Shown here: positions 38,683 to 50,308 of the stretch, in pieces | How positions within the stretch are numbered: position 1 is the first letter of the stretch | Layout of the letters: each line of letters opens with the position of its first letter | Source of the DNA: Hirudo medicinalis | Taxonomy: Eukaryota; Annelida; Clitellata; Hirudinida; Hirudinidae | Length of the DNA: 64,000 nt | Reading direction: 5' to 3' | Assembly (NCBI GenBank): GCA_011800805.1 | Contig: MPNW01000222.1 | Coordinates: 45,295-109,294, forward strand | Notes under the pieces: generated by a model | Seen by the model: only the letters and a program-made list of their open reading frames with translations | Database searches by the model: none | What the model was told of the DNA's origin: nothing | Program-made: the position numbers and the translations under genes

Positions 38683-38922
38683 GATTATCAATATTTCTCC
38701 AATTGTACTGATTATCAATATTTCTCCAATTGTACTGATTATCAATATTTCTCCAATTGTACTGATTTTCAATATTACTCCAATTGTACTGATTTTCAAT
38801 ATTTCTCCAATTGTACTGATTATCAATATTTCTCCAATTGTACTGATTATCAATATTTCTCCAATTGTACTGATTATCAATATTTCTCCAATTGTACTGA
38901 TTATCAATATTTCTCCAATTGT
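38683..38922. repeat. 27-bp minisatellite, about nine copies
   Basis: A 27-bp unit with core ATCAATATTTCTCCAATTGT is repeated about nine times with very few changes (two adjacent units have TTTTCAATATT). As 27 is a multiple of three, long open frames run through it on both strands. They carry nine-residue repeats, but there is no start context or domain, so it is non-coding. Confidence 0.95.
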
Positions 38923-39299
38923 GGCACACTTTCAATGTTTAAGATTCGGCAGTAATGCTTCTTTGAACATCAGCAATGTGTTAATATTAATTTATTTATT
39001 TATTTATTAATTTGATTAAAGTCCGACTAAGATGATTCGGACTTAAGCAATGTGTTATTGTGAAGCATCTAATTTATATGACAATGTCAAGTGTATGACG
39101 TCACCATGCATTAACAACGTCAATGTTACGCAACACAATGTCTTCGGCTTGCATCATCGACGTCTTTCAAATATTGACTGATTATTTGAGGTTAAGTTGT
39201 ATGCAGCAGTATTGAGCAAATAACAATAATGAAGGTTGTCCTGCATTAGAAATTATTACAACAAGTTCACTCAGCAATAAAGCGTCATTATGTAACCAC

Positions 39300-39487
39300 G
39301 TTATTCGTCCAATAAAGGACATTAAAGAGATCTCTCGTCCATTTATAGCACGTCTGTCTAAATTGATTCATTTCAGTCCTCAGTGTTTCGATTGGCCAGC
39401 AAAGGACTACGTAAATAGGACATATTCAGAGCTCAATTTCTGTCCTCATTCTATTTCCGCCCATCATCATCGTCATCGTCATCGAAG
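39300..39487 (+). promoter_or_regulatory. Candidate promoter and leader of the Wnt gene
   Basis: This precedes the Wnt start codon. It contains a CCAAT motif (39309), an ATTTATAG TATA-like element (39341-39348) and a reversed CCAAT (ATTGG, 39391-39395). A CATCATCGTCATCGTC run directly abuts the ATG and would be in the 5' UTR. The transcription start is not determined. Confidence 0.35.
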
Positions 39488-42400
39488 ATGGCGATCAAGG
39501 GATTACTGTTACTATTGCTGACCGTCCTCATTATGTCAGTCGAGACAAATGGACACAGATGGGAGTGAGTTGATTTGATTTTCATCTGATTATAATAATT
39601 ATTATGGTTGTATTCTTATTTATGTGATCGTAAATGTTTTAAATCTGTAATTTGTCCATCCAATCATATCAGTGCATGTTGTTGGTTATTCGTTGGTGAA
39701 TTACTTTCGCAAGAAAATCATGAATTTGGATTCAATTTTTGAAGATTTACAAGGATGTTTACGAATAATTGTAAATATTGTTATTAAATTTACTTAAATT
39801 TTGAGCTAGCATGTTTCATTTATCACGTGAAAGTGGCACGTAACGTTGTGACGCAGTGCGTTGTTTTAACGTAAGTTTTCATAAAAATAGTTTCAACTTC
39901 TGCAATGTTGCGTGAGAATCTTTTGTTTGAACATTCCCCGAACTCCTTCCGATTTCCATTCATTTATCCTTCCTTCCTTCCGCCGTGTGTTGCATCACAT
40001 CGTTAAATGTTGTGCATGTGTGAGGTGGTGCTTATCAAAATACCTGGTACGTGATTGGCGCACAGGTATCGTCAGTTTGAATCAGTGTTGACATTTAAAT
40101 TTCTATTTGTATTTAGCCGATCTTTTGAGTGTTTTATGTATACAAATGGAATGTGAAGGCACTTTTTAATAGATAGGCATTGAAATAACACCCCATACCC
40201 GAGGGCGCTCCCTGGCGGTGAAGGCTGAACACGACACATTACGACTTTTGCCATTACCGCCGCCCGCAAGCAGGAACGCAACCGTTGAGTTAACCTGCAA
40301 GCCGTTAATGAATAATATTTGTAATCGAACGTTTGTGTTATGAACGACTAAAAACATAACAAACCTCATTGCGTAATTGTTCCATTTGCACCCTGTGACA
40401 CCATGCATTGGTAATGATTGTTTGTGGACACGTCTAGAGATAGGAGTGCGGTAATAATCTTAATGCTTGGACTTTCCATTTATAAAGAATCCAATCAGTT
40501 ATGATAACGATCTCGAACTGACACATTTAACTAGACGTAGAACTCTGACCTAGAAATGAAGAAGATTAGAACTTTGCGGCGCGTTTGCTAAAAAAAATTT
40601 GTCCATCTTGAATTCAATCCTAAGAGCGAATGATTGAATGCATGGTAGGTGAATGAATGAATGAGTGAATGCGTGGTAGGTGAATGAATGAGTGAATTGC
40701 AATGACACTTTAAAACTTACAAGTCAACCGTGAGTGGCTTAAAAAGTTTGAAACAATTATGTTGATTTCAATTTAGCAATGACGCAAGTCAACAATGGAT
40801 CAGTGATTTGTAACTTTTGTTGTCAAACAATTTCTTTGATAATTGTAATTTAAGAAAACCAATAGTATTTATGAATTATTCTTGGCTTATTTTCACTCCA
40901 GTTTTGATCTCGGTGGTCTCCTGCACTCATGAGGATATCATCCACTAGAGACTTTCCAATGCGCATGTTTCCTTCAATCAATCAATCAATCAATCGTTAA
41001 CTTCCTTTATCCATGCAACTTTTGGAGGTTGCAGAATGGATGGAAGTTTGTATGTCAAGGTCGACACCGTGGTCGTCCGTACTGGATTGAGTATATTCAC
41101 GTAATTTCTTTCATGAGATGTTCGTAAAGGCTGATGCTAAAGTATCATGCACGATACAATTCTTCAGAATTCCAAACTGGAATTATTTTATGGATGCACG
41201 CTAAAATATGAAAATTGACATGCGTTCAGATCGGCAAAAGATGCATATTGAAATAAAGCTCAAGAAAATCACGACTTTCTCCTTCAAAGATAACTTTTGC
41301 ATTTACACTCAACTCACGTCAGTTAAATGAGTGGAATGACAATGATGTATTAGGTGTGAAGATATTTACAAAGAATTTTGTAATTAACAATAACTGAACC
41401 TAAATGGAAACGCAGACATAAAGCTTGTCTGCCATGTTTTCTTAATTTTGCTATTTTTTTTTTTCAACGTTGAGAGGAATGATCTCCCAATCTTGGTCTT
41501 GGAAACATGTTTCTGTTGAAGACGAAAATTTGTTGTAACTTTGTTGCCGATGTTTGCGATTGGTTGATGGCTGACATGTTTGAAAGTCTGGCAGTGAAGG
41601 TGTCCTTGTGGACTTGAAATGTTGTGTTTTGCTTTAAAGTAGCATACAAAAGTGTAGACGATTGCACAGTCCAGGTTGCGTGTGTTGTAACGTAATCGTC
41701 ATATTTTCCCGCAACATTTTCTCTTTATTACGCCTCTTTATTCATTCGATAACATGTTTACATCGGCTTCCAAGCAATTACATCCACTTAACTGGAAACA
41801 TTTCCTGATTTTTTGTGATGCACATGTTTTCTTGGCAAAGTATTCACGCTTAATGAGAAGACAAAGACAGCAACTTGCATCACGAATCTGCTTCATTCAG
41901 ACCGACAAATCATTTCTTTTACCTTTTGGTCTTAAACTAATTAACTGTAATAACATCAATTGGCAAACTATTTCTGATATCCAATGGATTTTTTCCATCC
42001 ATAGAACGGCCGCAGGATTTTCTACAGTTGAAACCATCGCTACTGAAAGGGACTGCGAGAAGTTGAGGTTCCTGACGCAGCATCAAAGGAAGATTTGTCA
42101 GAATTATCTCGATTTTATGGAGGCTGTGAGGGAAGGCGCCAAGGAAGCCCTGGAAGAATGCAGGTTTCAATTCAGGAACAGGAGGTGGAACTGCACGCTC
42201 TTTGATTCTAAAGATTTATTCGGAGGACTTCTCAAAACTGGTGAGTGATCAGAAGAAGCACTGCGATACTATCTTATTAATAATCTACTAAACGTTGGTC
42301 AGTTTCATCGTTATTATCGTGTATAAGTATAACTTATAAATAATATTAACACTACGGTACAAAGTCCAAAGACTTCTAAACATTGTTAAATGCTATCAAA

Positions 42401-44550
42401 CCATGTCCTATCCATGTCCGCAACATGGCCAAATGTGCGTAAAAATGAAATGTCTGAAAATGCAAGTCTTGGACTTCGACAGGCACAAAGGAAACAGCCT
42501 TCGTTTACTCCATCGTGGCGGCAGGAGTCACGCAGTCGGTGGCGAGGGCCTGCAGTTCCGGGAAGCTGAAGAAATGTGGTTGTGACCGAACTCTGAGTGG
42601 TATGTCAGGTTAGACGACAATTTACCAGTTATTGATTGCCGATGCTAGCATTAATATTTAATATAAGGTCAATATAATATAATATAATAGTTAATATAAG
42701 GTATTTCGATGTAATCATTTAATTAAGTGAGGTGTCGAGGTAATCGACACAACATGCTGACCATTACTGCCGAATGCAGGTGTTGAAGAGTTATACTTGA
42801 AGAGTTGTTATACTTTCTAATGCTTCATATTTAGGTATCACAGTTTATTTATAAATGCACCAATCATCTGGATATATTTTTCGTGCACAAGTGCAAGCGA
42901 TGGCCTCAGTAGTAATAATAAGAAGATAAGAAGATTTCCTTCTTATCAGAAAAATACTCGCTCGATGATGGAAGGGCATTTTGTTGAAAATATATTCTTC
43001 GCCACTTTTTCACAAAACATTACTCGAAATGTCATAATTGAGCTATCTATTTTCCATCCATCATCGAGTACATCTTTGGAAATGTTGCAGAGGAAGGTTT
43101 CGAATGGACAGGTTGTTCAGACAACGTGGCCTACGGAAGTGCTTTCACCTTGAAGTTCTTGGATTCCAGGGAACACCTGCGCAAAAGGTCCCTCATACCG
43201 AGGGCATTGATGAACCTCCACAACAATAATATTGGCAGGAAGGCAAGTAATAACTGTTCGTTGGCAGGCAATAAATTTAAATAGCTCATGTTAATCAGAA
43301 ATTAGCTCTGATTATTCTAATATGGCGCTTCATCTCAGACAGTGGAAAGGAACATGAGGATCCAGTGCAAGTGCCACGGAGTTTCAGGTTCGTGTGAAGT
43401 AAAAACCTGCTGGAAAACGTTGCCTGATTTCAGGGTTGTGGGGGACGAGTTGAGGAATCGTTACGACAGGTCAACCAGGGTCGTTGCCGAAAGAGCAGAA
43501 TCTCACACGGAGCTCACACCGCTCAGAAACAGAGGAGACGTTGGAATATCTGAGGACAAAAAAGTTGAACACAAGCAGAAAAAAAGCAAGAACAAAGCAG
43601 AGAAGAAATTCAATGCCAAAGTGAAAAAGATTGAGTCCTCCACAATTGCGATGTTCTTAGAGGTCAGCACGCCCAGCACCACAATGACAACAATTTATAA
43701 AAACGTCACAAAATCTTCGTCACCTGGAAATGATGGAAAAGCACGGAACAACAGCTCGCTGAAAGCCAACAACAAGGAAGTTCTTCTTGAAAGAATCAAG
43801 CGTTCCTCACTCGACGATCCTCAGCAGAAGCAGAGGAAGAACAAAGTGTGGATCTCTCACGGTAGAGAATCGATATCCAGACGGCAAGATCATGGAGGGG
43901 AAACCCACAAAAAATCAAACAACAAGGCAGACAAGACCATCGACAAAACGGAAACTCATACTCCTCACAACCACGAAAACGCCCGATATCCAAGAGTACC
44001 CATGCAGACGACATCGAATAAGGAAAAATCATCCCATCACCGACGTCAAAAGGACGACATGGAACAACGAAGACAACTCCAACGAAAAAGACGAGAGCGA
44101 ATAATCAGACGTCAACGACAACAACTGGAAGATGAACTGCGCCTCTCCGAAACGACCACCGCTTTGCAGCACCTCCTGCGTAGGAGACAAGATGGGGATT
44201 TAAAAGGTCACGACCTGTCCAATCAGAACAGGGGTCAGAATATCTTCCCCCACAAACCGACCAGGAAATACACTGGTGATAAAGAGAACTCCTTCGAACG
44301 TCAGATGGTTTACCTTGACCTTAGCCCTGACTACTGCGAGTCGGACTCTCAAACAGGCTCTCTGGGAACTCAGGGCCGCACCTGTTCCATCGACGGAACC
44401 GAGGGCAACTGCAGCAGTCTTTGTTGTGGACGAGGGTACAGCGTCAGACGATCGGTGATCACGGAGAGATGCCATTGTCGCTTCCAATGGTGCTGCCATG
44501 TCAAATGTCAAAAGTGTCGCAAGGAAGTCATCGAATACACCTGTAGATAG
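39488..44550 (+). CDS. Wnt4: Wnt ligand, Wnt4-like, with a long basic linker
   Basis: A secreted, lipid-modified signalling ligand. Exons 39488-39564, 42005-42240, 42483-42608, 43091-43242 and 43339-44550 close in phase to 600 residues, against about 350 for typical Wnts. Exon 1 encodes a signal peptide ([16 protein letters not shown]). The N-terminal domain shows [27 protein letters not shown] and [12 protein letters not shown]. The acylated Ser motif [16 protein letters not shown] is intact. The C-terminal Cys-rich domain carries [36 protein letters not shown] and a terminal CR. Wnt4 and Wnt16 are the closest families; I favour Wnt4 from the RNRRWNC and GCSDN blocks. Residues from about 245 to 510 form an insertion rich in Lys, Arg, Gln and Asn, with possible furin sites (ERIKRS, QRKRRE). 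Intron 4 has a GC donor. Confidence 0.92.
40222..40298 (-). mobile_element. tRNA-derived SINE-like copy (intron of Wnt gene)
   Basis: On the minus strand it begins GCAGGTTAACTCAACGGTTG, a plausible A-box region, then TTCCTGCTTGCGG. After a 20-bp or so insertion come GTCGTAATGTGTCG and a degraded B-box. It shares these blocks in the same order with the copy at 48915-48980. Confidence 0.5.
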
Positions 44551-45939
44551 AAAGATGGAAAAATGAATAGTTGAGAGGATGTATTGCAACGTTAGCTATA
44601 GTAGCCTTGAATTTGCTTGTTTTACGAACCCGTTATTAAGTTAATGAATTCGTATGACTCATTTCGTTAACAAGCGCATCTTAAGTAACTCATTAATATT
44701 CATTAGCTACCCGATCTCGTTGCTTAATAATTTGTTGTGCATAATTTCTTATCAACGCTTGAGATATAATTGTTTGCGTCCGAACGCCATCTTGCCATTT
44801 TTTCATTATCAACGAAATGGATTTGTTTTCAAGATCTCATTCAGTTACCCTCCTCAACTTTTACGAAAATAAAATACTTTTTTCTAAATTTTTCAAAGTC
44901 TCTCAAAACGAGTCATTGAATATGAAGAAGTTGATATTTACGAAATGTTTAAAAATAAACCTGGCGAACAAGTCTTCGCAAGAAATTGTTTTTTTTTGTT
45001 TTTTTATTTTCCATTCGTTGGAATTTTTCTTTTGCGGGGAATTTCTTGCCTTCTTTCGGTGTCATCCAGCAACGCACGACATTATGCTAAATGAATCAGT
45101 CATAAATTTACTCATTTTCAATTGCTGTAATGACATCCTCAACAGCTGTATTCATGAATAACGACATGTTCTTACTTATTAATATTATTTACGTTTTAAG
45201 ACATTCTTACCATCATACATTCTTATGTGATTTCGTGAGGATAGGTTATTTCTGTTATCTTGAAGTAGTACAAATGAAAAGAATCCCAGATTATGAGGAC
45301 ATTCACCAATAAAATACTCGTGGATTCAATAATTATAAAATAATACTGTATTTTAATAATTATGTAATAAATTATTACTAATAATAGTATATTTCTTATT
45401 GTCATGCTTTATTAAAGTGTTGCAGTCAAGATAACATTTCATTGTAATAACCACCATCATCATCATCACCATCGTACAATATGCAAATATATTTATCATT
45501 GCTGGTGTCATCATTAGCACCTTCCGAGACATTCATAATGACTAATTTTCCAACTCTTAAATGAGTTCATCACATCAGCAGCCAAAGTTTGGTGATAAAA
45601 TGGAGATGGTGAAGTTTTTAGAGAGAAGTGCAGATATTGAAAATATCAAAACAATGAATAATTCCTGTCTTGATACGATGGGTGGAGCTATCAAGTTATA
45701 AAAGTAGGCGATTGGACGACATGGCTTTAAAGGCACTTCAAACTGACCAATCACTTGCTTCTAATGTGGACCAATAAACCGAAATAATAATTTTTTGTGA
45801 GTGAAACAAATTTGTAAATTACTTAGAATATTAATTGTCCTTGCAAATCGTTCGTTAATAATTATTAATATTAACAATATTAATCTAAATTGTGACATGT
45901 AATAATATTATCTTAATGATAATATTTCATAACAATAAT

Positions 45940-46110
45940 ATATATATAATAATATTTTTAATATTATATATTATTATATTATATATTATTATATATATAT
46001 ATATAATAATATTTATAATAATATATATATAATAATATATATAATAATATATATATATATAATAATATTTTTAATATTATATATTATTATATTATATATT
46101 ATTATTACTA
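45940..46110. repeat. AT-rich palindromic cluster
   Basis: A block of only A and T in which ATAATATTTTTAATATTAT and its flanks occur twice (about 45,949 and 46,061) and are internally self-complementary. The whole block can fold as nested hairpins or cruciforms. Confidence 0.75.
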
Positions 46111-46659
46111 TGAAATATTATTATCTTAATAATAACATTAACATTCTTAAATATTAATCTAAAATATTAAAATTTTTATTAAAAATAAAATCACGTACTG
46201 ATATTTTTGAATTACATTGAAATATCAGAACATGAATTAAAGTAATTATTAGCATTTATATTCATAAAAATATTCGTAAAGTAACTTGTAATTTGAAGAA
46301 TAACAAAACATATTTCAACTGCAAATTTCTCAGCAATCAGGTGTGTTTTATCACCCAGCCATTCATTTAATTAATTTATTGTCCATTAATCTGTTCGTCA
46401 ACTCATTTAGCAATTAATTTATCAATCATCAATTCATTTATCAATCATCAATTCATTTACCAATCACTAATTCATTTGCTAGTCATCCTTCAATCTTTCC
46501 ATAGACCGAATATTCTCTCGGAGTGAAGTGAGTGCACGCATGCTTGGAAAACAAAGATGAGGTTAAAGACATGTTTACATTCTTTACATTCTTACATGTT
46601 TGCATTTGCTTTGATTGACGTTGATGACAAGGATGACGACAACTACAACAACAACAACA

Positions 46660-46661
<2 letters not shown>

Positions 46662-46720
<59 letters not shown>

Positions 46721-46721
46721 C

Positions 46722-46752
<31 letters not shown>

Positions 46753-47000
46753 TAATAATAATAACAACCATAAAAAATAATTTAATAATAATAATAATAA
46801 TAATGATAATATAATAATGATAATAATAATAATAACAAGACAACAATNCTGCACCAACGTGGAGTCCTGCATTGGAAGCGGACCAAGGATCTCACGCTAC
46901 AAGCAGCCTGCTTTTCTCACACACAACATCACACACAACATGAAATACAATAATAATAATAATAATAAATAATAATAATAATGATAATAATAATAATAAC
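46662..47000. repeat. (AAT)n microsatellites with embedded N
   Basis: Two AAT/TAA arrays (46662-46815 and 46949-47000) are separated by about 100 bp of unique sequence. An ambiguous base sits at 46848 between them. Confidence 0.9.
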
Positions 47001-47508
47001 CAAGACAACAACAATGACGACATTGATTTTGTTGTAGCATGCCTGTATGATTAGTTACTGTTAGGCAATCTGTGGCCTAACATTAAGCTTCACATGATGG
47101 ACACAGAAAAGAAAATGGGTGGATGGATGAATGAATGATGGATGAATGAATGTTGAATGAATGAATGATGGATGAATGATGGAAATGCTGTATGGACGTG
47201 TGATGGAGAGTTCGATAGGTTGGAGATCCACGTGAGTTCTTGCACACTCAGTATATAAGGATCTTCCAGCGATTGAGTGGTCAATGAAGATTGTGTCTTG
47301 TTTGTCGTTAGGCGCATGAATACAATTGGTTATTGGTATTAACGAATAATCTCGAAATTTTAAAAATACAAATTTTGTTTTTTGCAATTTTGCCTCAGGC
47401 GTGATTCCGGTAACAAAGAATAATAATAATAATTATAATTAATAATAATAATATTAAAAAAAAAATAAAATAAAACTAATTCAATCTTCTAAGATTTCAT
47501 GTGAGAAC

Positions 47509-50308
47509 ATGTCTGAGGAAAGCTTAAACGAAGGAGGTAATTTCTTTTGTGAAGAAATATTTGTCAGATTATAATGACTAATTTATATTCAAATAAAATT
47601 TTCGTTCGTCATTTGTTTAATTTGAATTTAATTTTATTGACGAAAATATATAATTAAATTTGTGGACGCTTTCAAATGAATTTATTTCACAACCTCCATT
47701 ACCCTGTTACAAACCAGTCGCGTTTTCTGAAATTAGGTCGAAACTGTAGCGGGTGTGGTCGGCCCATAACCGACCAATACATCTTGCGGGTGTCACCTGA
47801 CCTCGAATGGCACTCCAGGTGTCTCAGGTGTAGCGAATGCGAAATTCTCTTGCAAGAGATGGGTACTTGCTTCGTCAGAGATGGTAAAATATTCTGCAAG
47901 GTGGATTACATGAGGTTGGTAGCACTTCAGGTGTCAATATTTCCAACAGGTGTTGAATGCGTGGGTGTTGCTATTCGATCAGTTTAAAAGGTGTTTGATC
48001 AATGTGAGACGTGGCAAGTGGTAGAAAATTACTCTTAACCAAAGATAGAATAATGAAAAAGATAGAATAATGAAAAAGCTGGAATAATTAAAACGTTGAT
48101 TGTAGCCAAATGTTGCTCTCCATTCAGATTATTCGGCGCGAGATGCTGGGGTTGCGAGCGCGGTTTCTATGGCAACGACCTCGTCATGAGAGCACGTGAC
48201 AGAGCCTACCACGTGGAGTGCTTCAGGTGTTCTTCCTGCAGTCGCCATCTTGTTCCTGGAGATGAATACGCCTTGGATGAGGAACGAGGTCTTCTCTGCA
48301 GAACTGACCACGAATGTTTTGCGAACGTACATAAAACCCGCCATAAGTTGACTTGTGGGAAAGACGTCGAGGTCTATCGTGACCGTGACCTTCCGATATC
48401 CGCCAATCAGATTGCAGGAAATACAAGGACTCCTCCCTCCAACTGCATCAGCAGTGAGCAAGGAAAGAGACCCCACAAAGAGAGGAAGTCTCACAAATCT
48501 GATGTTGAAGCACAAAGTAATAAACCTTCTCGTGAGGAAGCAACAGTGGAACAAACCAACGACGTCAACAACAACCACAACAAAAACAACAACAACGGTA
48601 ATAATAATAACAATAATCAATTGATCGTAATAATAATTGTAAATTTTTTATTTTATTTGTAATTAAAGTAGCAATCGACCATCATGAAAATGAAGACGAC
48701 GACGACGTTGCAGTTAACTGTGCAGATGAGGATGACAACGACGAGGATGGTTTGAAGGATAACGGAGGTAGAGTAACCGCTACCGACATCTTAATACAAA
48801 AGCAGTAAAAATATTTCAAAAATAATCCTCATTTATTTGAATCTCTTCCAACAACAAATAAACATTTGTTCATTCGTAGCGTCAGTGGTGTTGTTTGTTA
48901 ATATAGCAGCACAAGCTGGGTTTCGAACTCGACACATTACGACGCCGCAAGCAGGAACTCAGCCCTATGAGCTAACCTGCACAAAATGTCAATTGCTCAA
49001 ATAAGTTATTTTCAAATTATTACGTTTTTAACCTCTTAATCTAACTTGTTATTAAATAATAATAATAATAATCCAGTTATTAATCAATGAAAATAATAAC
49101 TCAAGCTAACCAGGTTGTTGTCTCAGTTGCAATGTGAAGATGTCTGCTATTTTTTTGCCAGATCTCGAAGTGCATTTGAACAACAAGAAAAGGACCAAAC
49201 AGCTTCTCACCATCCATTCGATCACCCACCCAGCACCCCATTCTTCAAACCATCATCATCATCACCATCATCCCCATCACCATCTTCACCGCGAAGGTGG
49301 GACTCAAAGGTCACAACCGCACAAGACCACCAGGGTTAGAACAGTTTTGAACGAGAGGCAATTGCACACCCTTCGGACATGCTACGGAGCCAACCCAAGA
49401 CCAGACGCCCTGATGAAGGAGCAACTGGTGGAGATGACCGGGCTGAGCCCTCGGGTCATAAGGGTTTGGTTTCAAAACAAGAGATGCAAGGACAAGAAGA
49501 AGAGCATCATGATGAAGCAACTTCAACAACAACAGCAACAACTTGGACAAAGCGGAGAGAGTGTGAGTTGTAGTGGAGAGAAATAATTTTTAATGCATGA
49601 AAAGATGTGTTGTTACCTGGAGTAGACTTGGACGTCGTTTTAGCACACCTGGGTTACGTTTCATTCGTTCGAGACATGCGCACATGTTCACAAAATGATG
49701 ATAACATGATAACTTACAGCTTAAAGATGAATACTTGTCCCAATCTTAAGCTGCAGAAATATTGATGATGGTCATGTCACGTATTTATTTAAAGTCTCTA
49801 AAAAATAGACTGAGATGCTGATGGTGATAGTCATGATATCTATTGTTATTCCTATGATATTACTGATGGTGATAGTCATGATTCTGATGATGATGAAGTT
49901 GTGGGAGTAATACGGCGTTGCAATAAAACATACTTCTTCTTTCAGAACAGTGCTTGTTCAATGGATGATGCATGGACCTCCCACAAGACATCCTCATCGT
50001 CATCGTCATCACCTCCGCCTCTCTTTAGCGGCTTAGATCATGATCATGATCACCATCATCATCATCATAATCACCATCGCCATATCTGTCACCCACAACC
50101 ACAACAGCGTCACCAACACCAACCGGCAAAAAGCGGAAGTAGGTGGGAATTTCCATACATACCGGAAAATCCTGAAGGCGCCATGTTGAAACCGGAAGCG
50201 GCATCCGGTACCGGCCATGTTGAAAACTTCCATCACGTGGTTGATGACGTCATAGCTCGCAACATGACGGACTTTGTCGCTGGAGATGGCGACGACACAT
50301 CCTTGTGA
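47509..50308 (+). CDS. Isl: Islet LIM-homeobox transcription factor
   Basis: Islet proteins specify motor neurons and endocrine or cardiac progenitors, usually with LIM-binding partners. Exons 47509-47536, 47737-47914, 48128-48597, 48669-48767, 49162-49562 and 49946-50308 close in phase to 512 residues (vertebrate ISL1 is 349). LIM1 spans about residues 11-68 ([21 protein letters not shown]), and LIM2 about 73-130 (CWGCERGF, ending CRTDHE). The homeodomain lies at about 315-374 and carries [18 protein letters not shown] and [17 protein letters not shown], nearly identical to ISL1/2. A 28-bp first exon gives MSEESLNEG. The LIM2-homeodomain linker is enlarged by Asn-, Asp- and His-rich runs. 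After the homeodomain there is a Gln run and a second His/Asp run. The usual C-terminal Lhx3-binding helices are not evident. Confidence 0.95.
48915..48980 (-). mobile_element. tRNA-derived SINE-like copy (intron of Islet gene)
   Basis: On the minus strand it begins GCAGGTTAGCTCATAGGG, close to a pol III A-box. It continues with CCTGCTTGCGGCGTCGTAATGTGTC and then GAGTTCGAAACCCAGC, a good B-box and T-arm. The 66 bp resemble a tRNA head, but the cloverleaf is imperfect, so this is a SINE head or tRNA pseudogene rather than a working tRNA. It is related to the copy at 40222-40298. Confidence 0.6.

Larger units (their letters stand above)
44551..47508. other. Intergenic between Wnt and Islet genes, repeat-rich
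   Basis: No gene seen. It contains the AT palindrome cluster (45940-46110), TAA microsatellites (46662-46815 and 46949-47000, with a single N at 46848) and GAATGAATGGATG runs (47116-47185). A TATAAAAG box at 45697-45704, with ATTGG at 45711 and a CCAAT-type motif near 45757, could be a promoter, but no gene follows it closely. Confidence 0.5.

Noticed and set aside
38683..38922. CRISPR-like array
   Set aside because: Units are contiguous with no spacers, and the sequence is eukaryotic.
38627..39010. Nine-residue repeat proteins on both strands
   Set aside because: By-product of a 27-bp minisatellite whose period is a multiple of three.
43787..44104. Alternative frames inside the Wnt linker
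   Set aside because: Shadows of the basic linker; the Wnt frame continues unbroken into the conserved C-terminal domain.
45697..45704. TATAAAAG as the Islet promoter
   Set aside because: It lies 1.8 kb before the first Islet codon with repeats between; recorded only as a possibility.
48915..48980. Functional tRNA gene
   Set aside because: A and B boxes are present, but the arms do not pair well enough and a related degenerate copy exists; SINE head or pseudogene is more likely.
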